Positions 21,645 through 32,065 of a DNA stretch of 64,000 bases are shown one piece after another (the stretch's first letter is position 1; each line of letters starts with the position of its first letter). The position numbers and the translations under genes are program-made. Under the pieces are notes generated by a model. It saw nothing but the letters and a program-made list of their open reading frames with translations, did no database searches and was not told where the DNA came from. The DNA comes from Taudactylus pleione (Eukaryota; Chordata; Amphibia; Anura; Myobatrachidae). The DNA is taken from NCBI GenBank assembly GCA_031769625.1, contig JAUIMM010000121.1, positions 14,504,001 through 14,568,000 on the forward strand. The letters run 5' to 3'.

Positions 21645-23355
21645 CTAGGAGTCAGTATATGGATGCTGCACTGAGTACACATGTTGGTAATCCAGATGCA
21701 GGATAGACACAGGAGAATGGCACTAGAAGTCACTATACGGATGCTGTACTGAGTACACACGCTGGTGATCTAGACGCAGGATAGACACAAGAGAATGGCA
21801 CTAGGAGTCAGTATATGGATGCTGCTTAATGCTGAAGTTGTTTAACTGGAGTCTCAGCACACAGACAGGTGCTGAAGTAATAGCTGGAGAACAAGATGCT
21901 GAATAGTGCTGAAGTTGTTTAACTGGAGTTTCAGCACAGAGACAGATGCTGAAATATTCACAGGAGAACCAGACGCTGATTATTGCTGAAGTCTTACTGG
22001 AGTTTAGTACACATACAATTACAGAAGAAATCACTGGAGAAGTCACAGGGAATCCAGACACTAGGATATAACACTGGTAGGAAAGAACGTGGAACCTGGA
22101 AAGCTGCAACAGCTAGTAATCACAGTCACTGGAAAAGCAAAGTTGAACAGCAGCTTCCTGTTCCTGGAGTCAGACTAAATACCCTTAGGTAGTTGGTCAT
22201 TGGATCAGAAGATCAGCTGAGTGACCGCAGGACTACCATTGGGAGAGACTAGTCAGGTGATACGGACCAACATGACTGCACCCATGCCTGCAACCACGGT
22301 TACCAGGACGTATGCATGGAAGCCCTAGCAGACCCTGGGGAGAATACTCAACCCACCACTCACCTCTAACCCCGGCGACTGAATACCTAAGCTCAAGGTC
22401 GCCGCCGCAGTGGTGAGTAGCGGCCGATCCCATGCCGCATCCTGACAGCAGTGTTTTAACTTAAAAAACGCACATTACACCTCTTCCATGCGGTGCAGGG
22501 GCCATGTATCATATTGCTATAAATCACAGCCCCTGACCGTCCCCAGCTGCCCGCCGCTTCTTTCACATGTTTGGGGGGGCAAGCCGCCCCCTCGCCCTCC
22601 CATTTTGATGCACATGTACTGCCCGTGTGGCAGGTCTACAAGAGTTTTGTGATTTTGCTGGTGTACTGTACAAAGACATTTTACAATATTCAAAAACAAG
22701 GTGGTTGTCATTGTCAATAGCAATAGACAGGACAGTATCTATGTTTAATGCTCTGTCTTACTGCCTTTCCCAAGCAACCAGTCCCAAAATCCTGAAACAT
22801 GTCTTTGCATCCAGCACTTCCATGTTGTGGCTTACGTTCCTACAGTGCCAGCTCAAAGTGTTCCACAATTGCATTAAGCAACTATAAACAAGAAAATGAT
22901 AGCTATAGAAATATTAACCATTCTCAACAACCTTGTTTAGAAAACATGACAGAAGAGCATGTTCTGCCCACAGAAGCCCACTCACTGCTACAACAAGGAT
23001 CTAACAGAAGAATGTTTTCATAGCTAGTGTGACGGGTTTTATGATGCCTGCGTGTACTATATTGAAAAGTGGCTAGCTCTAAATCCTACAGAGGAATTAG
23101 CCAATTTGTCCTGCCTTAGGCTAACCTCAAAGGACGATATAAATTGGTCTGGTGCTAGATCATCTTTAACAGTTGTTCAGCAAATTTCTTTATTTATATT
23201 GATGAAGAACATATTTTGACCAGTATAAAATAGTTGAAAGGTGTCTTAAATCAAATTGGGAGAAATTTACTTCTAATTCAGAAGCCAGTCTTTCCTATGA
23301 AGATAAATGGGTTAGGAAGGAATTGATGTTTCAGTGTTTACAACTGTGCTGGAAT

Positions 23356-23622
23356 TCAGTGGCGGATCTAGACTTATCTTTTAGGGGGACGGCTTACCAT
23401 TTAGTCCTGACTCCTCCCCTCTCCAGTCCCAACTCCTCCCCTCTCCAGTCCCAACTCCTGCAGGCCCTGCAGTCTACACTATGTGTCACTAAATATACAT
23501 ATATTTTAAGATCAAGTTTATTCTTTGCAATATGAATGGACTGTCCGTACTATTCATTCACTAAAATAAATTCATTAAACTCTTGCTGTAGTGAACAGCC
23601 ACTGTACTACTTAACAGCCATT
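23356..23622. other. Possible end of another MITE, otherwise unassigned
   Basis: CAGTGGCGGATCTAGACTT at about 23357 looks like a hAT-type terminus at the point where the hAT pseudogene ends. I cannot locate its partner. A CTCCAGTCCCAACTCCTCC repeat is present near 23410-23455. Confidence 0.35.
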
Positions 23623-23903
23623 GGGCCTGATTCAGAGTTGTACAGTAATGCTCCTGCAACTGCAATTTCCGCAGCTGTGAATATGTGGAAATATGTTAAT
23701 TCAATAGAGACCAGGACTTGTACTGAGACACCCACCTGAGCCATTGCAGCTGCCCATTACTGCGTACATATACTTAACATCGTTCGCTGATCATGCAAAC
23801 ATCGACATCCTGGGGAACTTTATGGTCAATCAGAATGGCTGACATAAAAGATGCCGGAACCTACCCTAAATGCTCCCTGACTGTCAATCACACTGCGAAT
23901 ATA

Positions 23904-24832
23904 GGGCCTGTTTCAGAGCCGGACGCTCTTTCAGAGCGCTCACTCTGAATCAGGGCGGCATTTTTTTTTGAGAGCCAACCTCCTGGCCGCTCGCTAAGCT
24001 GTGGGTGGTCACCCACAGCTTTTGCGAGTGGCCAGGTGATGGTCGCGATGGTCGCGGCCATCGGGCTTGCAACGATACCCTTGTGGTAGGCAGGGCCGGC
24101 TCTAGGGGTGTTCGATCAGTGCGTTCGCACAGGGGCGCCACCCATAGAGGGTGCATCCCTCCCCAACATCCCGATTTCAGCGGGACAGTATTGTCCCGCT
24201 GTTCCACCTGTGGGCCGAAGTAGCCCGCTGGTGGTCAAATCGGGAGGATGGTGACCCCGACCACCGTGGCATCCAGTCGCTGATGGGAGAGGGCTGGGGG
24301 AAGCCCAGCCAGTGACAGAGGGCTGGGCTTTACCCCCAACCTGACGTTATTTGGAGGCATGCCATGCGGGCATGCCTCCTAATAACGTCACTTAGGGGGT
24401 GTGTCCTATGGTAATGAGGCCACGCCCCCAATTTCGGCCGCACGCAATGACAGGACGCATCCTAACAGGCCGGCACAGGGTGCTCAGACCCCTGGAGCCG
24501 GCCCTGGTGGTAGGGTCTCATCCATTGCAAGGCCCAGTAATAGAGCCGGAAGCTCACTACTGAGGCCCCCCCCCAAACAGCAGGCGTTCCTTCGGGAATG
24601 CCTCCGTTTGGCCAGCCACCCCCCCTGCCCGCCTTCAAAATGGGGCGAGCTGTCAATCACAATCGACAGCCGCCCCATTTTGGTGCGAGACCTGTAGCGA
24701 CGTAGCGCCCATCGCTAAACGAGGCTCGCGCATGCGTACGCCGGAGCCGGCTCCGGCATGTGCATGCGCAGTGGGGGACCATCAACCCGCTTGCGAGTGC
24801 TGTGCGCTTGCGAGCGGATCTGAATCAGGCCC
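23904..24832 (+). mobile_element. MH family MITE, copy 4, carrying a hAT element
   Basis: The ends are GGGCCTGTTTCAGAGCC and GATCTGAATCAGGCCC, flanked by ATA (23901-23903 and 24833-24835). Without the hAT insertion and its duplicated site it would be about 505 bp. This copy is a GGGGCGAGCTGTC-type subfamily member (hairpin near 24643-24677). Confidence 0.85.
24091..24506 (+). mobile_element. Non-autonomous hAT element, perfect 8-bp target duplication
   Basis: The ends are CAGGGCCGGCTCTAGG and CCTGGAGCCGGCCCTG. GTGGTAGG flanks both sides (24083-24090 and 24507-24514), an exact 8-bp duplication of MH sequence. The same family, inverted, occurs at 59248-59680. No transposase is present. Confidence 0.9.
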
Positions 24833-24937
24833 ATAGATAGCAGTGTGCGACTACTGTAAAGTACCTTCACGTATGTGCAATGGCAAAACATCACTCCATT
24901 TGCAGAAACATAGGTATAGCATACTATGAATCAAGCC

Positions 24938-25429
24938 TGTAATCCCATATTGACTTCCCAAGAATAGAACAGCAAATTATAATACTACTAATACCCTCAC
25001 TAGGGAATTTAACAATAACATAGACTTTATTTTGGAGGGACAATTATATCTTTCGGACATTCTGTTTAAATCTATACAGAATGTGATTAAACATAAGGAG
25101 AGGCACACAGAAAATGACCTACAACACAAACTTTCTAACCCATAATTTAGAGTTCACTCACTGTGATAAACAGCCCCCCAAGATACCACAAAATGGATAA
25201 AGCTATCAGGGGCTTCCTACTCCACTTACTTGGTTTGCAGATTGCTGGCTGGTAGGCAGGCTGGTCCCTCTGGCTGGCTAATCCCTCTGGCTGACTAGTC
25301 CCTCTGGCTGGCAGGCTGGTTCCTCTTTCTGTGTACACAGCACACATTCCACCCACCCAACACTATCCCATTTATTCATTGGTCGTGTAACCTGTAATCT
25401 ACCTGCCCTGCCATTCAATGGGGTGAGTA
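24938..25429. other. Unassigned, with a short tandem repeat
   Basis: Most of this is unrecognised. Bases 25243-25330 carry four or five degenerate units of about 20 bp around CCCTCTGGCTGGCT. A faint protein-like reading at 24960-25130 was too weak to name. Confidence 0.4.
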
Positions 25430-25720
25430 GGGAGAAGGGTCATGGCCACATGATTGCGTCATTTTGGTCCCATCCCTGCTACACAATGCCGATAATCCCG
25501 GCATTGTGAAGCAGGGAGTGGGGCCAAAATGATGCGATTCGGCGTGAATTGCGTCACATGACATGCCCCCCCTGCTACTGGGGATTCGTATGTATTCGCG
25601 GGGGGGAGAGCAGGAGGGGTCAGCAGCTGCCGGAAGGCTTACCTGCCTTCCCGGGAGGCTGGGAGCGGCACCCGATTTTCGGAAGGCTCCCAACCATATT
25701 GGGATGGTAGGCAAGTATGC
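25430..25720. mobile_element. ATACTTGCCTACC-family MITE, left end truncated
   Basis: The right end is GGTAGGCAAGTAT (25707-25719). The interior has AATGCCGATAATCCCGGCATT and GGGGCCAAAATGATGCGATT, which match the longer copy at 47990-48388. The left terminus is not evident. Confidence 0.6.
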
Positions 25721-25985
25721 TATGGACAGATGAGAAAAATAGATGAGACATTGACACAGTAGGAGCCAGTCTAATAGTGAAGACTCATTTTGTACAACTA
25801 TCCTGTGTGCAGTTTTACCATAAGATTCTTAAGCACAAAAAATTGCTGCAACAAATCCATAGTTCATACAAATACTCCTACTGTACTCCCAATCCTGCTC
25901 TCAAAAACAAAATGAAAGTGAGGGTCCAGGAATATAATCATCTACATTATAGAAGTGTGAGTGTTTAAAAATATATTTTTAATTT
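25721..25985. other. Unassigned sequence
   Basis: Nothing recognised. The left terminal repeat of the Tc1 transposon that follows should lie here but is not discernible, so its 5' end may be lost. Confidence 0.35.
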
Positions 25986-26093
25986 TTCAGTGAACACACT
26001 TGTGTGTGATGCTTACTACTGGGTGAGGAACAGCCAAACTCTGCTACAAAGGTGAGATTCTGAAAGACAGTTTCATGTCACAGATCATACACC

Positions 26094-27111
26094 ATGGCAA
26101 GACTGAGCACAGCAACAAGACACATGGTAGTTGAACTACATCAGTAAGGTCTCTCCCAGGCAAATATTTCAAAGCAGACTGGGGTTTCAAGATGTGCTGT
26201 TCAAGCTGTTTGAAGAAGCACAAAGAAACGGGCAATGTTGAGGACCGTAGACACAGTGGTTGGCCAAGGAAACTTCGTGCATTAGATGAAAGACACATCA
26301 TGCTTACTGCCCTTCAAAATTGGAAGATGTCCAGCAGTGCCATCAGCTCAGAACTGGCAGAAGCCAGTGGGACCCAGGTACACCCATCTACTGATGAGAG
26401 AAGTCTGACCAGAAGTGGTCTTCATGGAAGAATTGTGGCCAAAAAGCCATACCTTTGACGTGGAAACAAGGCCAAGTGACTCAACTATGTCCGAAAACTT
26501 AGGAACTGGGATGCAGAAAAAGGGCAGCAGGTGCTCTACACTGATAAGTCAAAATTTTAAATAGTTTGCTGTAACAGAAGGCAGTTTGTTATACAAAGGG
26601 CTGGAGAGAGATACAGTAATTAGTGTCTGCAGGCAACAGTGAAGCATGGTGGAGGTTCCTTGCAAGTTTGGGGCTGCATTACAGCAAATTGAGTTGGGGA
26701 TTTGGTCAGGATTAATGGTGTCCTCAATGCTGAGAAATACCGGCAGGTACTTATCTATCATGCAATATCATCAGAGAGGCATCTGATTGGCTCCAAGTTT
26801 ATTCTGCAATAGGAAAACAACCCCAAACACACAGTCAATGTCATTAAGAACTATCTTCAGCGTAAAGAAGAACAAGGAGTTCTGGAAGTGATGATATGGC
26901 CCCCACAGAGCCCTGATCTCAACATCATCGAGTCTGTCTGGGATTACATGAAGAGACAGAAAGATTTGAGCAAGCCTACACCCACAGAAAATCTGTGGTT
27001 ATTTCTCCAAGATGTTTGGAACAACCTCCCTGCCGAGTTCCTTCAAAAACTGTGTGCAAGTGTACCTAGAAGAAATGATGCTGTTTTGAAGGCAAAAGGT
27101 GGTCACACCAA
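26094..27111 (+). pseudogene. Tc1 transposase pseudogene
   Basis: The product would be a DDE transposase of about 340 residues that cuts and pastes the Tc1 element at TA sites. Visible parts are the N-terminal DNA-binding half (RLSTATRHM, then ETGNVEDRRHSGWPRKLRA and WKMSSSAISSELAEASGT), the last third with PQSPDLNIIESVWDYMKR (the catalytic DDE third region), and the end AVLKAKGGHTK. It is dead. A stop replaces Gln at codon 18 (near 26145), a frameshift lies near 26210, another stop is near 26476, and a TAG with the catalytic Asp changed to Asn is near 26811-26820 (NNPKHT). The final codons lie beyond the MITE at 29532. The ATG at 26094 is the family's usual start position. Confidence 0.9.
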
Positions 27112-27812
27112 GGGGTAAATTTACTAAAGTCGATTTGATGGTCAATTTGTAGTGTGATTTAGCTCACCTCAAACCGACTCAAATCGAATTGTGACAACCC
27201 CGTTTTTTTACAAGATTTACTAATGGTCGAATTTGTTTTGCGATTTGCAAAACAAATTCAATTTGATTCAGTTTTGAACAGTGATTTGCAGTTCGATTTG
27301 ACATGTTCATGTACAAATCGCACAGCAAATCCCACTTCAAACCAAACTGCAAATCCCCGACAGCATACCACTGCTTCATGCTTTCACTTTCAGCATGAGC
27401 AGTTAGTTCTCACACAGATACATGCAGACATCAGTGAGATGTCTGCATGTATCTGACTGTAACAAGCAAACAAATAGTTAAATGTTAAAAAAAAAAAAAT
27501 GACGTGAGGTACCCCTCCAAAACACAACCAGCCCCGGACATTTCAAACCCAGTCCTGGTTGACTAAGCACAGTGAAAGAATTGCATAGAGTCTCCCTGTA
27601 CTTAGTTCAACCAGCACTAAGCTATGGGAATGTAGGTGAGTATGTGTGAGTGTGTATGTATGTATATATTACACTTATACTGTGTAAGGTATGTGTGTTT
27701 ATTTCAACATTTCTTTACAGGTTAATGCCCCGCATGATGGTATTTGTGGTTCTCCAAGTACCAGCATGCAGGGGAGGCTTGCTGGGATCTGCAGTTCTAC
27801 TGTAAAGACAAT

Positions 27813-28411
27813 GGCCCTCATTCAGAGCCACTCGCTATTTGCGGTCGTTCGTTCTAAAACAAGGGGTGGCTATTCAAATGAACCGTTCGCTGTTTGTGGT
27901 CTGTTCACGCCTCTAGGTCTGAACGAGCGAACAAAACTTGCGTTCGTTTTTTGGAAAAATACGCCCCCTGGCCGCTCGCATCCTACGTCATGTCCGCTAT
28001 TTATTAGATTAATCGAGTACATCGACCAGGGTATGAACTGCTCGCTATTCTTGTGGTTGGTTTTTGCTACCACAATTTTGCGAGCAGTTCTGGCTATAAA
28101 AGAACCCAGTGACGTGGTCAATGACGCTGCTGTTTTAAATATGCACACCCATAAAACGCCCGTTTTGACCTTTAAGCACGCCTGCGATCGGATCTCCACT
28201 CCCCGTTTTCAAGCACCTTCCCCTGTTACCACCCACATACGCCTCTTTCTGTCTCTCAAATTATCAGGCATTCGCTATTTTGCGAGCACATGAATTTCGG
28301 CCGCACTGAGTGGTTCGCGCATGCGTATTACGATCTGTACGCATGCGCAGTTGGGCAAACATCGATCGGAGCGAACGAGCAGCCACTTGCGTCCGGCTCT
28401 GAATCAGGGCC
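27813..28411 (-). mobile_element. F2 family MITE, copy 3
   Basis: The ends are GGCCCTCATTCAGAGCC and GGCTCTGAATCAGGGCC, flanked by AAT (27810-27812 and 28412-28414). In reverse complement it is very similar to the copy at 5298-5875, so both are fairly young. An open frame on the minus strand (27870-28199) parallels the one in that copy. Confidence 0.85.
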
Positions 28412-28704
28412 AATGTTTTTTTTCTACTATTATTACACTACATTGACACAATCAACCCGCCACCCACCGCCCAGGGGTGGCGGGGATAGCCCCGGTCTAT
28501 CAGCCTAGGTGAGGGGAGCCCTGGAGAGGGAGACCCCTTTAATGGCCTGGGCTGACTAGTGGTCAGGGCTGTTGCTGTGGCATCAGTCCCCGCTAGAAAG
28601 GGTCCAGGGTTGGTGCTGTGAATTACAGGGAGACCCTAGGCAAATTTTTCCCTGTAATTCCAGAACCAGGACTGGTTCCCATAGCCCAGTGCTGGTTGAA
28701 CTAA
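28412..28704. other. Middle block of the 27112-29531 MITE
   Basis: G/C-rich sequence with CCCAGGGGTGGCGGGG and AGTGCTGGTTGAACTAAG. Similar phrases recur at 29030-29105, 27500-27615 and 31350-31410, so this is shared internal MITE sequence and not a gene. Confidence 0.45.
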
Positions 28705-29009
28705 GGGCCTGATTCAGAGCTGCTCGCTGTTTGCGAGCGCTCGCTCTTAATCAGGGCGGGGATTTTTTTTTTCTCCTGCCCGCTCGTTAAGCTGTGGGTG
28801 CCCACCCACAGCTTGTGCAAGCGGGCTGGAGATGGTCACGATTATCGCGACCATCGTGCTTGCGAGGAGACAGCAGCCCCGTTTTGTAGCGAGCCCCAGA
28901 GCGACTGAACTTCAGTCACTTGCTGGGGCTCGCGCATGCACACACCGGATGCGGTGCATGCACAGGGGCCAAACATCGACCTGCTTGCGAGCGGATCTGA
29001 ATCAGGCCC
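28705..29009 (+). mobile_element. MH family MITE, copy 5 (internal deletion)
   Basis: The ends are GGGCCTGATTCAGAGCTG and TCTGAATCAGGCCC, flanked by TAA (28702-28704 and 29010-29012). It is 305 bp: the first hairpins and the last three remain, and the middle hairpins are gone. The arms AGCCCCAGAGCGACTGA and its inverse (about 28900-28930) differ in sequence from other copies. Confidence 0.8.
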
Positions 29010-29531
29010 TAAATACAGGGAGATCCTACGCAATTTTTTCCTTGTACTTAGTCAACAAGGACTGGGTTTGAACTTTGAACAGTCCGGGGCTGGTTGTGTT
29101 TTGGGGTGGACCTCACGTCATCTTTTTTTAACATTTAACTCTTTATTTGCTTTTTACAGTCAGATACATGCAGGCATCTCACTGATGTCTGCATGTATCT
29201 GTGTCAATCCGACCTGCTCATGCTCAAATAGAAAGCATGAAGCAGGTCTATTCATTTGGTGATTTGAAGTTCGATTTGAATTCCGATTTTGAGGTCGATT
29301 TCAAATTGAATGATAGTAAATAAAGGTTTTGTGTGTTGGGCTATGTAAAAGTACCAATGTCTTCCCGATGTTCGATTTGAGGCCGATTTGATTAAATTCG
29401 ATTTGAAAGTCGATTTTACATTCGATTTTAGCTTTTAGTAAATACCCAAATGCAAAATGAAATACAAATCGAATGAAAATCGTACCTCAAATCACTCAAA
29501 ATGCCAAAATCGACCTTTAGTCAATTTACCC

Positions 29532-29686
29532 CCAAATATTGATTTTTTTTTTTCAGATTTCGCTTTTGTTCATTCACTTAGCTTTTTGTTGATTGATAAA
29601 AAAAACGTTTATTTTTTAAAGCATTCTTACTTTGCAGCATTTTTCCACACCTGCCTAAAACGTTTGCACAGTACTGTACATGCATA
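29532..29686 (+). mobile_element. 3' end of the split Tc1 transposon
   Basis: It resumes with CCAAATATTGA (the last transposase codons and stop), then T-rich sequence, then the terminal repeat ending GTACTGTA. This joins directly to 27111 if the MITE and one copy of its target duplication are removed. Confidence 0.85.
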
Positions 29687-30261
29687 CTTAAACGTGCACA
29701 AATGCATGTACCTACACATCAAACATGTACACATGTAAATATGTAAGGGGATTATATTTAACCACCTATATGTGTCAATATCAGGTCCATTTGGATATGA
29801 TAAATAGGAATGGATGGTATGAAAATGTGCAGTGAAGAATAGGATTAGTGAAAGTTTAGGAAATGCTATGGACCCTGATATCTAGAAAGTGAGAGTGCAG
29901 TGAGAGAATAACAGGATGATTGTAAGTGTATTGAGAAATCAAACATCCTGCGATAAATCTAGATGGGTGAATAATATAGAAAGGAATGTGCAAGATAGGG
30001 TCTGACTATTATTAAACTGGGTGATGTGTGTAAACAAGTAGTTATATAGGATGTGATGAAGCATAATAACGATTGATAAAGGAGTCCGCATTAAAAGGGT
30101 AATCAGAAAAATAAATGCAGATAAGTGGTGAAAGTGACGTATGAGTAGGAAAAAGGGCATCTAGATTGCCCCATGAAAACATGAATATAGCTGCAAAGGA
30201 CAATGTAAAATACAATTCAGTAGAGTATAATAAAATAATCAAGGCTAATAAATTGTCAAAA
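29687..30261. other. Unassigned AT-rich sequence
   Basis: No motif recognised. If the Penelope relic at 30262 had a 3' part, it would lie here on the minus strand, but I cannot see it. Confidence 0.4.
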
Positions 30262-30925
30262 TAGAGTGTTAGGTCATAGAAGATATAAGAATAGAATTGT
30301 TGTGGTAAATAGGATAAGTTTTCCCCTGTCTGCTCTCTCTAATGCCAAGTTTCGCTCTCTCAAAAAATGTAATTGCCATAAAGGTGTTCTGATGTTTTGT
30401 GTGAAAGTGCATAGCTATGGTGGTAAGTTGTTTCATCCTTGCCATATCTGTAGAGGCATTCCTGACATTACCAGTGCGCTCCAAAAGTCTTGCCTTTAAT
30501 GGTCTGGTGGTCATGCTCGCATACATCATTTCACAGAAGCATGTGATGCAGTAGCTGATGCCATGTGTACTACAATTCATGAAGTCATCAATTTTTATTA
30601 TATTACCTCTTTTATCAATGGTGTTTTTCATCTTATGGATGTAATTACATGTCCTGCAAGTCCCACAAGGGGATAAGTACGCTGTACTTTGTATTTTCCT
30701 GGGGTGGTTTTAAGGAAGTGGCTTTGGACTAGATCATCACAGAGATTGGGTGATCTCTTCAAGCTCATTGATACCCTATTATTTTATTTAATTGCAAGAT
30801 CACAATCAGACAGAAAGATAGGCCAGTGTTTGTTAATGGAATCTTGTATTTTTTTCCATTTGTGGCAGAAATTGGCTACAAACCTAATTTCAGATGTATC
30901 GACTTTCTCCTCTCAAGTTTAGAAA
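30262..30925 (-). pseudogene. Penelope-like retroelement relic, GIY-YIG endonuclease region
   Basis: The C-terminal quarter of a second Penelope-like polyprotein reads on the minus strand. In order there are: NKHWPIFLSDCDLAIK (about 30790-30840), a cysteine motif CGTCRTCNYIH (about 30640-30672), then KIDDFMNCSTHGISYCITC and MTTRPLKARLLERTGNV (30480-30600), and TIAMHFHTKHQN (about 30385-30425). This is the order Cys motif, GIY-YIG core, then conserved His found in the family. The core glycine of the CPCG..YVG segment is lost, and frameshifts separate the blocks. It is distinct in sequence from the element at 42595-45652. There is no RT domain and no terminal repeats in view. Confidence 0.7.
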
Positions 30926-31500
30926 ATGAGGGATTCCCTATTTGTTTTGTGTAGGGAGGTTTTTGCTTTTTTAATCAGTATATATTACTGTATTCTCTCT
31001 CTCTGGAGAGTTTGGGCATTCTTCCCCACTCGCAAATATTCTAATGTAAAACTCGGGAGAGAGATTTCCTTTGCTACAGGAAAATACTGGAGAGTTAGCA
31101 AATTCTCTTCAATTCACCATCGGCAAAACTCGAGAACCTTTTCACTGGTGAAGATAGGATTTGGGAATTTACCAAGCAGAGTTTCTAAACTCTCATGAGA
31201 TGGGCAAACTCTCCTGTAAAAACCTGTGAAATAAATACACCTGCCTGTGATATGCGAGTTTGGCAGAAACATACACAGATCACTGTGATCCATGTATGTT
31301 TCTGCCTGTAAATAGAAAAAGAAGTTTTAAGGTTTAAAAAAAAAATGACATAGGGCCCCCCCCCCAAAAGACTAACCAGCTCCGGACTTGCCAGCCAGTC
31401 CTTACCTTTGGAGCTGTCGAGATCTTCACTGGAGCTGGTCCTCAGGCGTTGGGATTTGAACCACCGGACATAGGCCCGGCGGTATTTCATACCGATCCCC
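30926..31500. mobile_element. Probable palindromic MITE related to the 27112 and 12015 families
   Basis: It contains a hairpin CATACACAGATCACTGTGAT (about 31268) in the same context as CAGACATCAGTGAGAT elsewhere, then AAAATGACATAGGGCCCC and AACCAGCTCCGGAC. No clear ends were found. Confidence 0.35.
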
Positions 31501-32060
31501 CTTGAATACACTGACATTCTAAATACATGCAAAATAACAACCACTCTACCCATCCCATACTAAAACCAATTATCACCTTCCCTTACTGGATCTTCAGGAG
31601 CTCCCTGTGCTACAAGTCTCTTTTCATGCAAATGGCACAGCTGCACGTGACGCGACATGCCATTATCTGCTGTAACAGATCTCTGGACAACAGGAGTGGA
31701 AAGTACGCAGCTGGTGGCTCCTCTGCTTCACGCCAGAAGTGTAACATCACAACAGTGTGCTCCAGGAAGCCCAAGCAAAAATAGGAAGAACCAGAGTCTC
31801 GGGTCATGAAGCCAAGCTGTGATTCACTCAGCGTCGCAGCTAATGCTGGTGGCAAGGTGGTAGGTAGGGGGTACGGACTAACGGCTTTTAATCTGTTAAT
31901 GGTATAATGGTACGCTGTACAGGCTCATACCACCTTACTTGCACTACTGCCCTACACTTTAAAACATTTTTCTGTATTATGCCAGACCCTCCCCTAACAG
32001 TCAATGTTTGAAATGCACTTCGTCCTGGTAGCCCATCAGATGTCCTCCTGATCCGATCTC
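31501..32060. other. Unassigned sequence
   Basis: Nothing recognised. Short open frames on both strands here have no motif. Confidence 0.4.
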
Positions 32061-32065
32061 ATGGG

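Larger units (their letters stand above)
21000..22010. repeat. Imperfect tandem repeats inside the LTR-like element
   Basis: Units of about 75 bp contain GGCACTAGGAGTCAGTAT, GGATGCTGTACTGAGTA and CAGGATAGACACAGGAGA (21000-21090 and 21650-21830). A second set has TGCTGAAGTTGTTTAACTGG and CAGACAG (21830-22010). The MITE at 21091 interrupts the first set in the middle of a unit. Confidence 0.75.
20676..22447. mobile_element. TG..CA-bounded, LTR-like insertion
   Basis: It begins TGTCACAATCCGG and ends GCCGCATCCTGACA, with flanks GCGGT and GCAGT that match at 4 of 5 positions. The TG..CA termini and a 5-bp duplication would fit a solo LTR. There is no gag, pol or primer-site evidence, so other explanations remain possible. 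About 550 bp of its 1.77 kb come from a nested MITE at 21091-21644. Confidence 0.4.
20459..22620. mobile_element. MITE-like insertion in the hAT pseudogene, itself split
   Basis: The left arm includes AGCACAGCCCCTGCACTGCA and GAGGTGTAATGTGCG (20630-20673). The inverse, CGCACATTACACCTC and GCGGTGCAGGGGC, lies at 22469-22503, so the two parts belong to one inverted-repeat element. It begins near CAGGGGTGGCGGAACG. The right border is inferred from where the hAT reading resumes. I cannot define the target duplication. Confidence 0.5.
19925..23355 (+). pseudogene. hAT-superfamily transposase pseudogene, split by a nested insertion
   Basis: The N-terminal part, read near 19995-20058 in the frame TTT-TCA-ATT, gives FSIGHGGRSDITGHIKTKKH. 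This is a C2H2-like zinc-finger segment typical of a hAT transposase group related to vertebrate ZBED/ZMYM-type genes. A second frame at about 20090-20142 gives FVSIIIDSSNHNANKLV, resembling the first catalytic block (around a conserved Asp). After an insertion at about 20459-22620 the match resumes with FCDFAGVLYKDILQY and TRWLSLSIAIDRTV (22632-22730), then WLALNPTEELANL near 23070. Frameshifts and stops occur throughout, so no product can be made. I infer the family from motif memory without an alignment. Confidence 0.55.
23623..24937 (+). mobile_element. F2-like MITE carrying an MH copy
   Basis: It starts GGGCCTGATTCAGAGTTG. After the MH insertion, sequence such as TGCGACTACTGTAAAGTA leads to a degraded end TGAATCAAGCCT at about 24937. 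The interior is diverged, so assignment to F2 is tentative. Confidence 0.45.
27112..29531. mobile_element. Large palindromic MITE, GGGGTAAATTTACTAAAG ends
   Basis: The left end is GGGGTAAATTTACTAAAGTC and the right end is GACCTTTAGTCAATTTACCC, with CCAA on both sides. The arms repeat ATTTGCAGTTCGATTTG-type blocks and the hairpin CATGCAGACATCAGTGAGAT (27422) in inverse at 29168. Two younger MITEs (27813-28411 and 28705-29009) are nested inside. Confidence 0.7.
25990..29686 (+). mobile_element. Tc1-family transposon, split by a 2.4-kb MITE
   Basis: The right end GCACAGTACTGTA (29674-29686), preceded by CACACCTGCCTAAAACG, is the terminal repeat of a widespread vertebrate Tc1 family. The transposase remnant is at 26094-27111, and the last codons and 3' region resume at 29532. 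A palindromic MITE (27112-29531) sits between them. The left terminus cannot be located. Confidence 0.85.

Noticed and set aside
27691..28293. 200-codon open frame as a possible gene
   Set aside because: It lies across the border of an F2 MITE, on the strand opposite to the frame shared with the other F2 copy, and shows no domain.
31445..31475. tRNA-like B box (GGTTCAAATCC on the minus strand)
   Set aside because: The flanking bases do not form a T stem, and no matching A box or acceptor stem is found.
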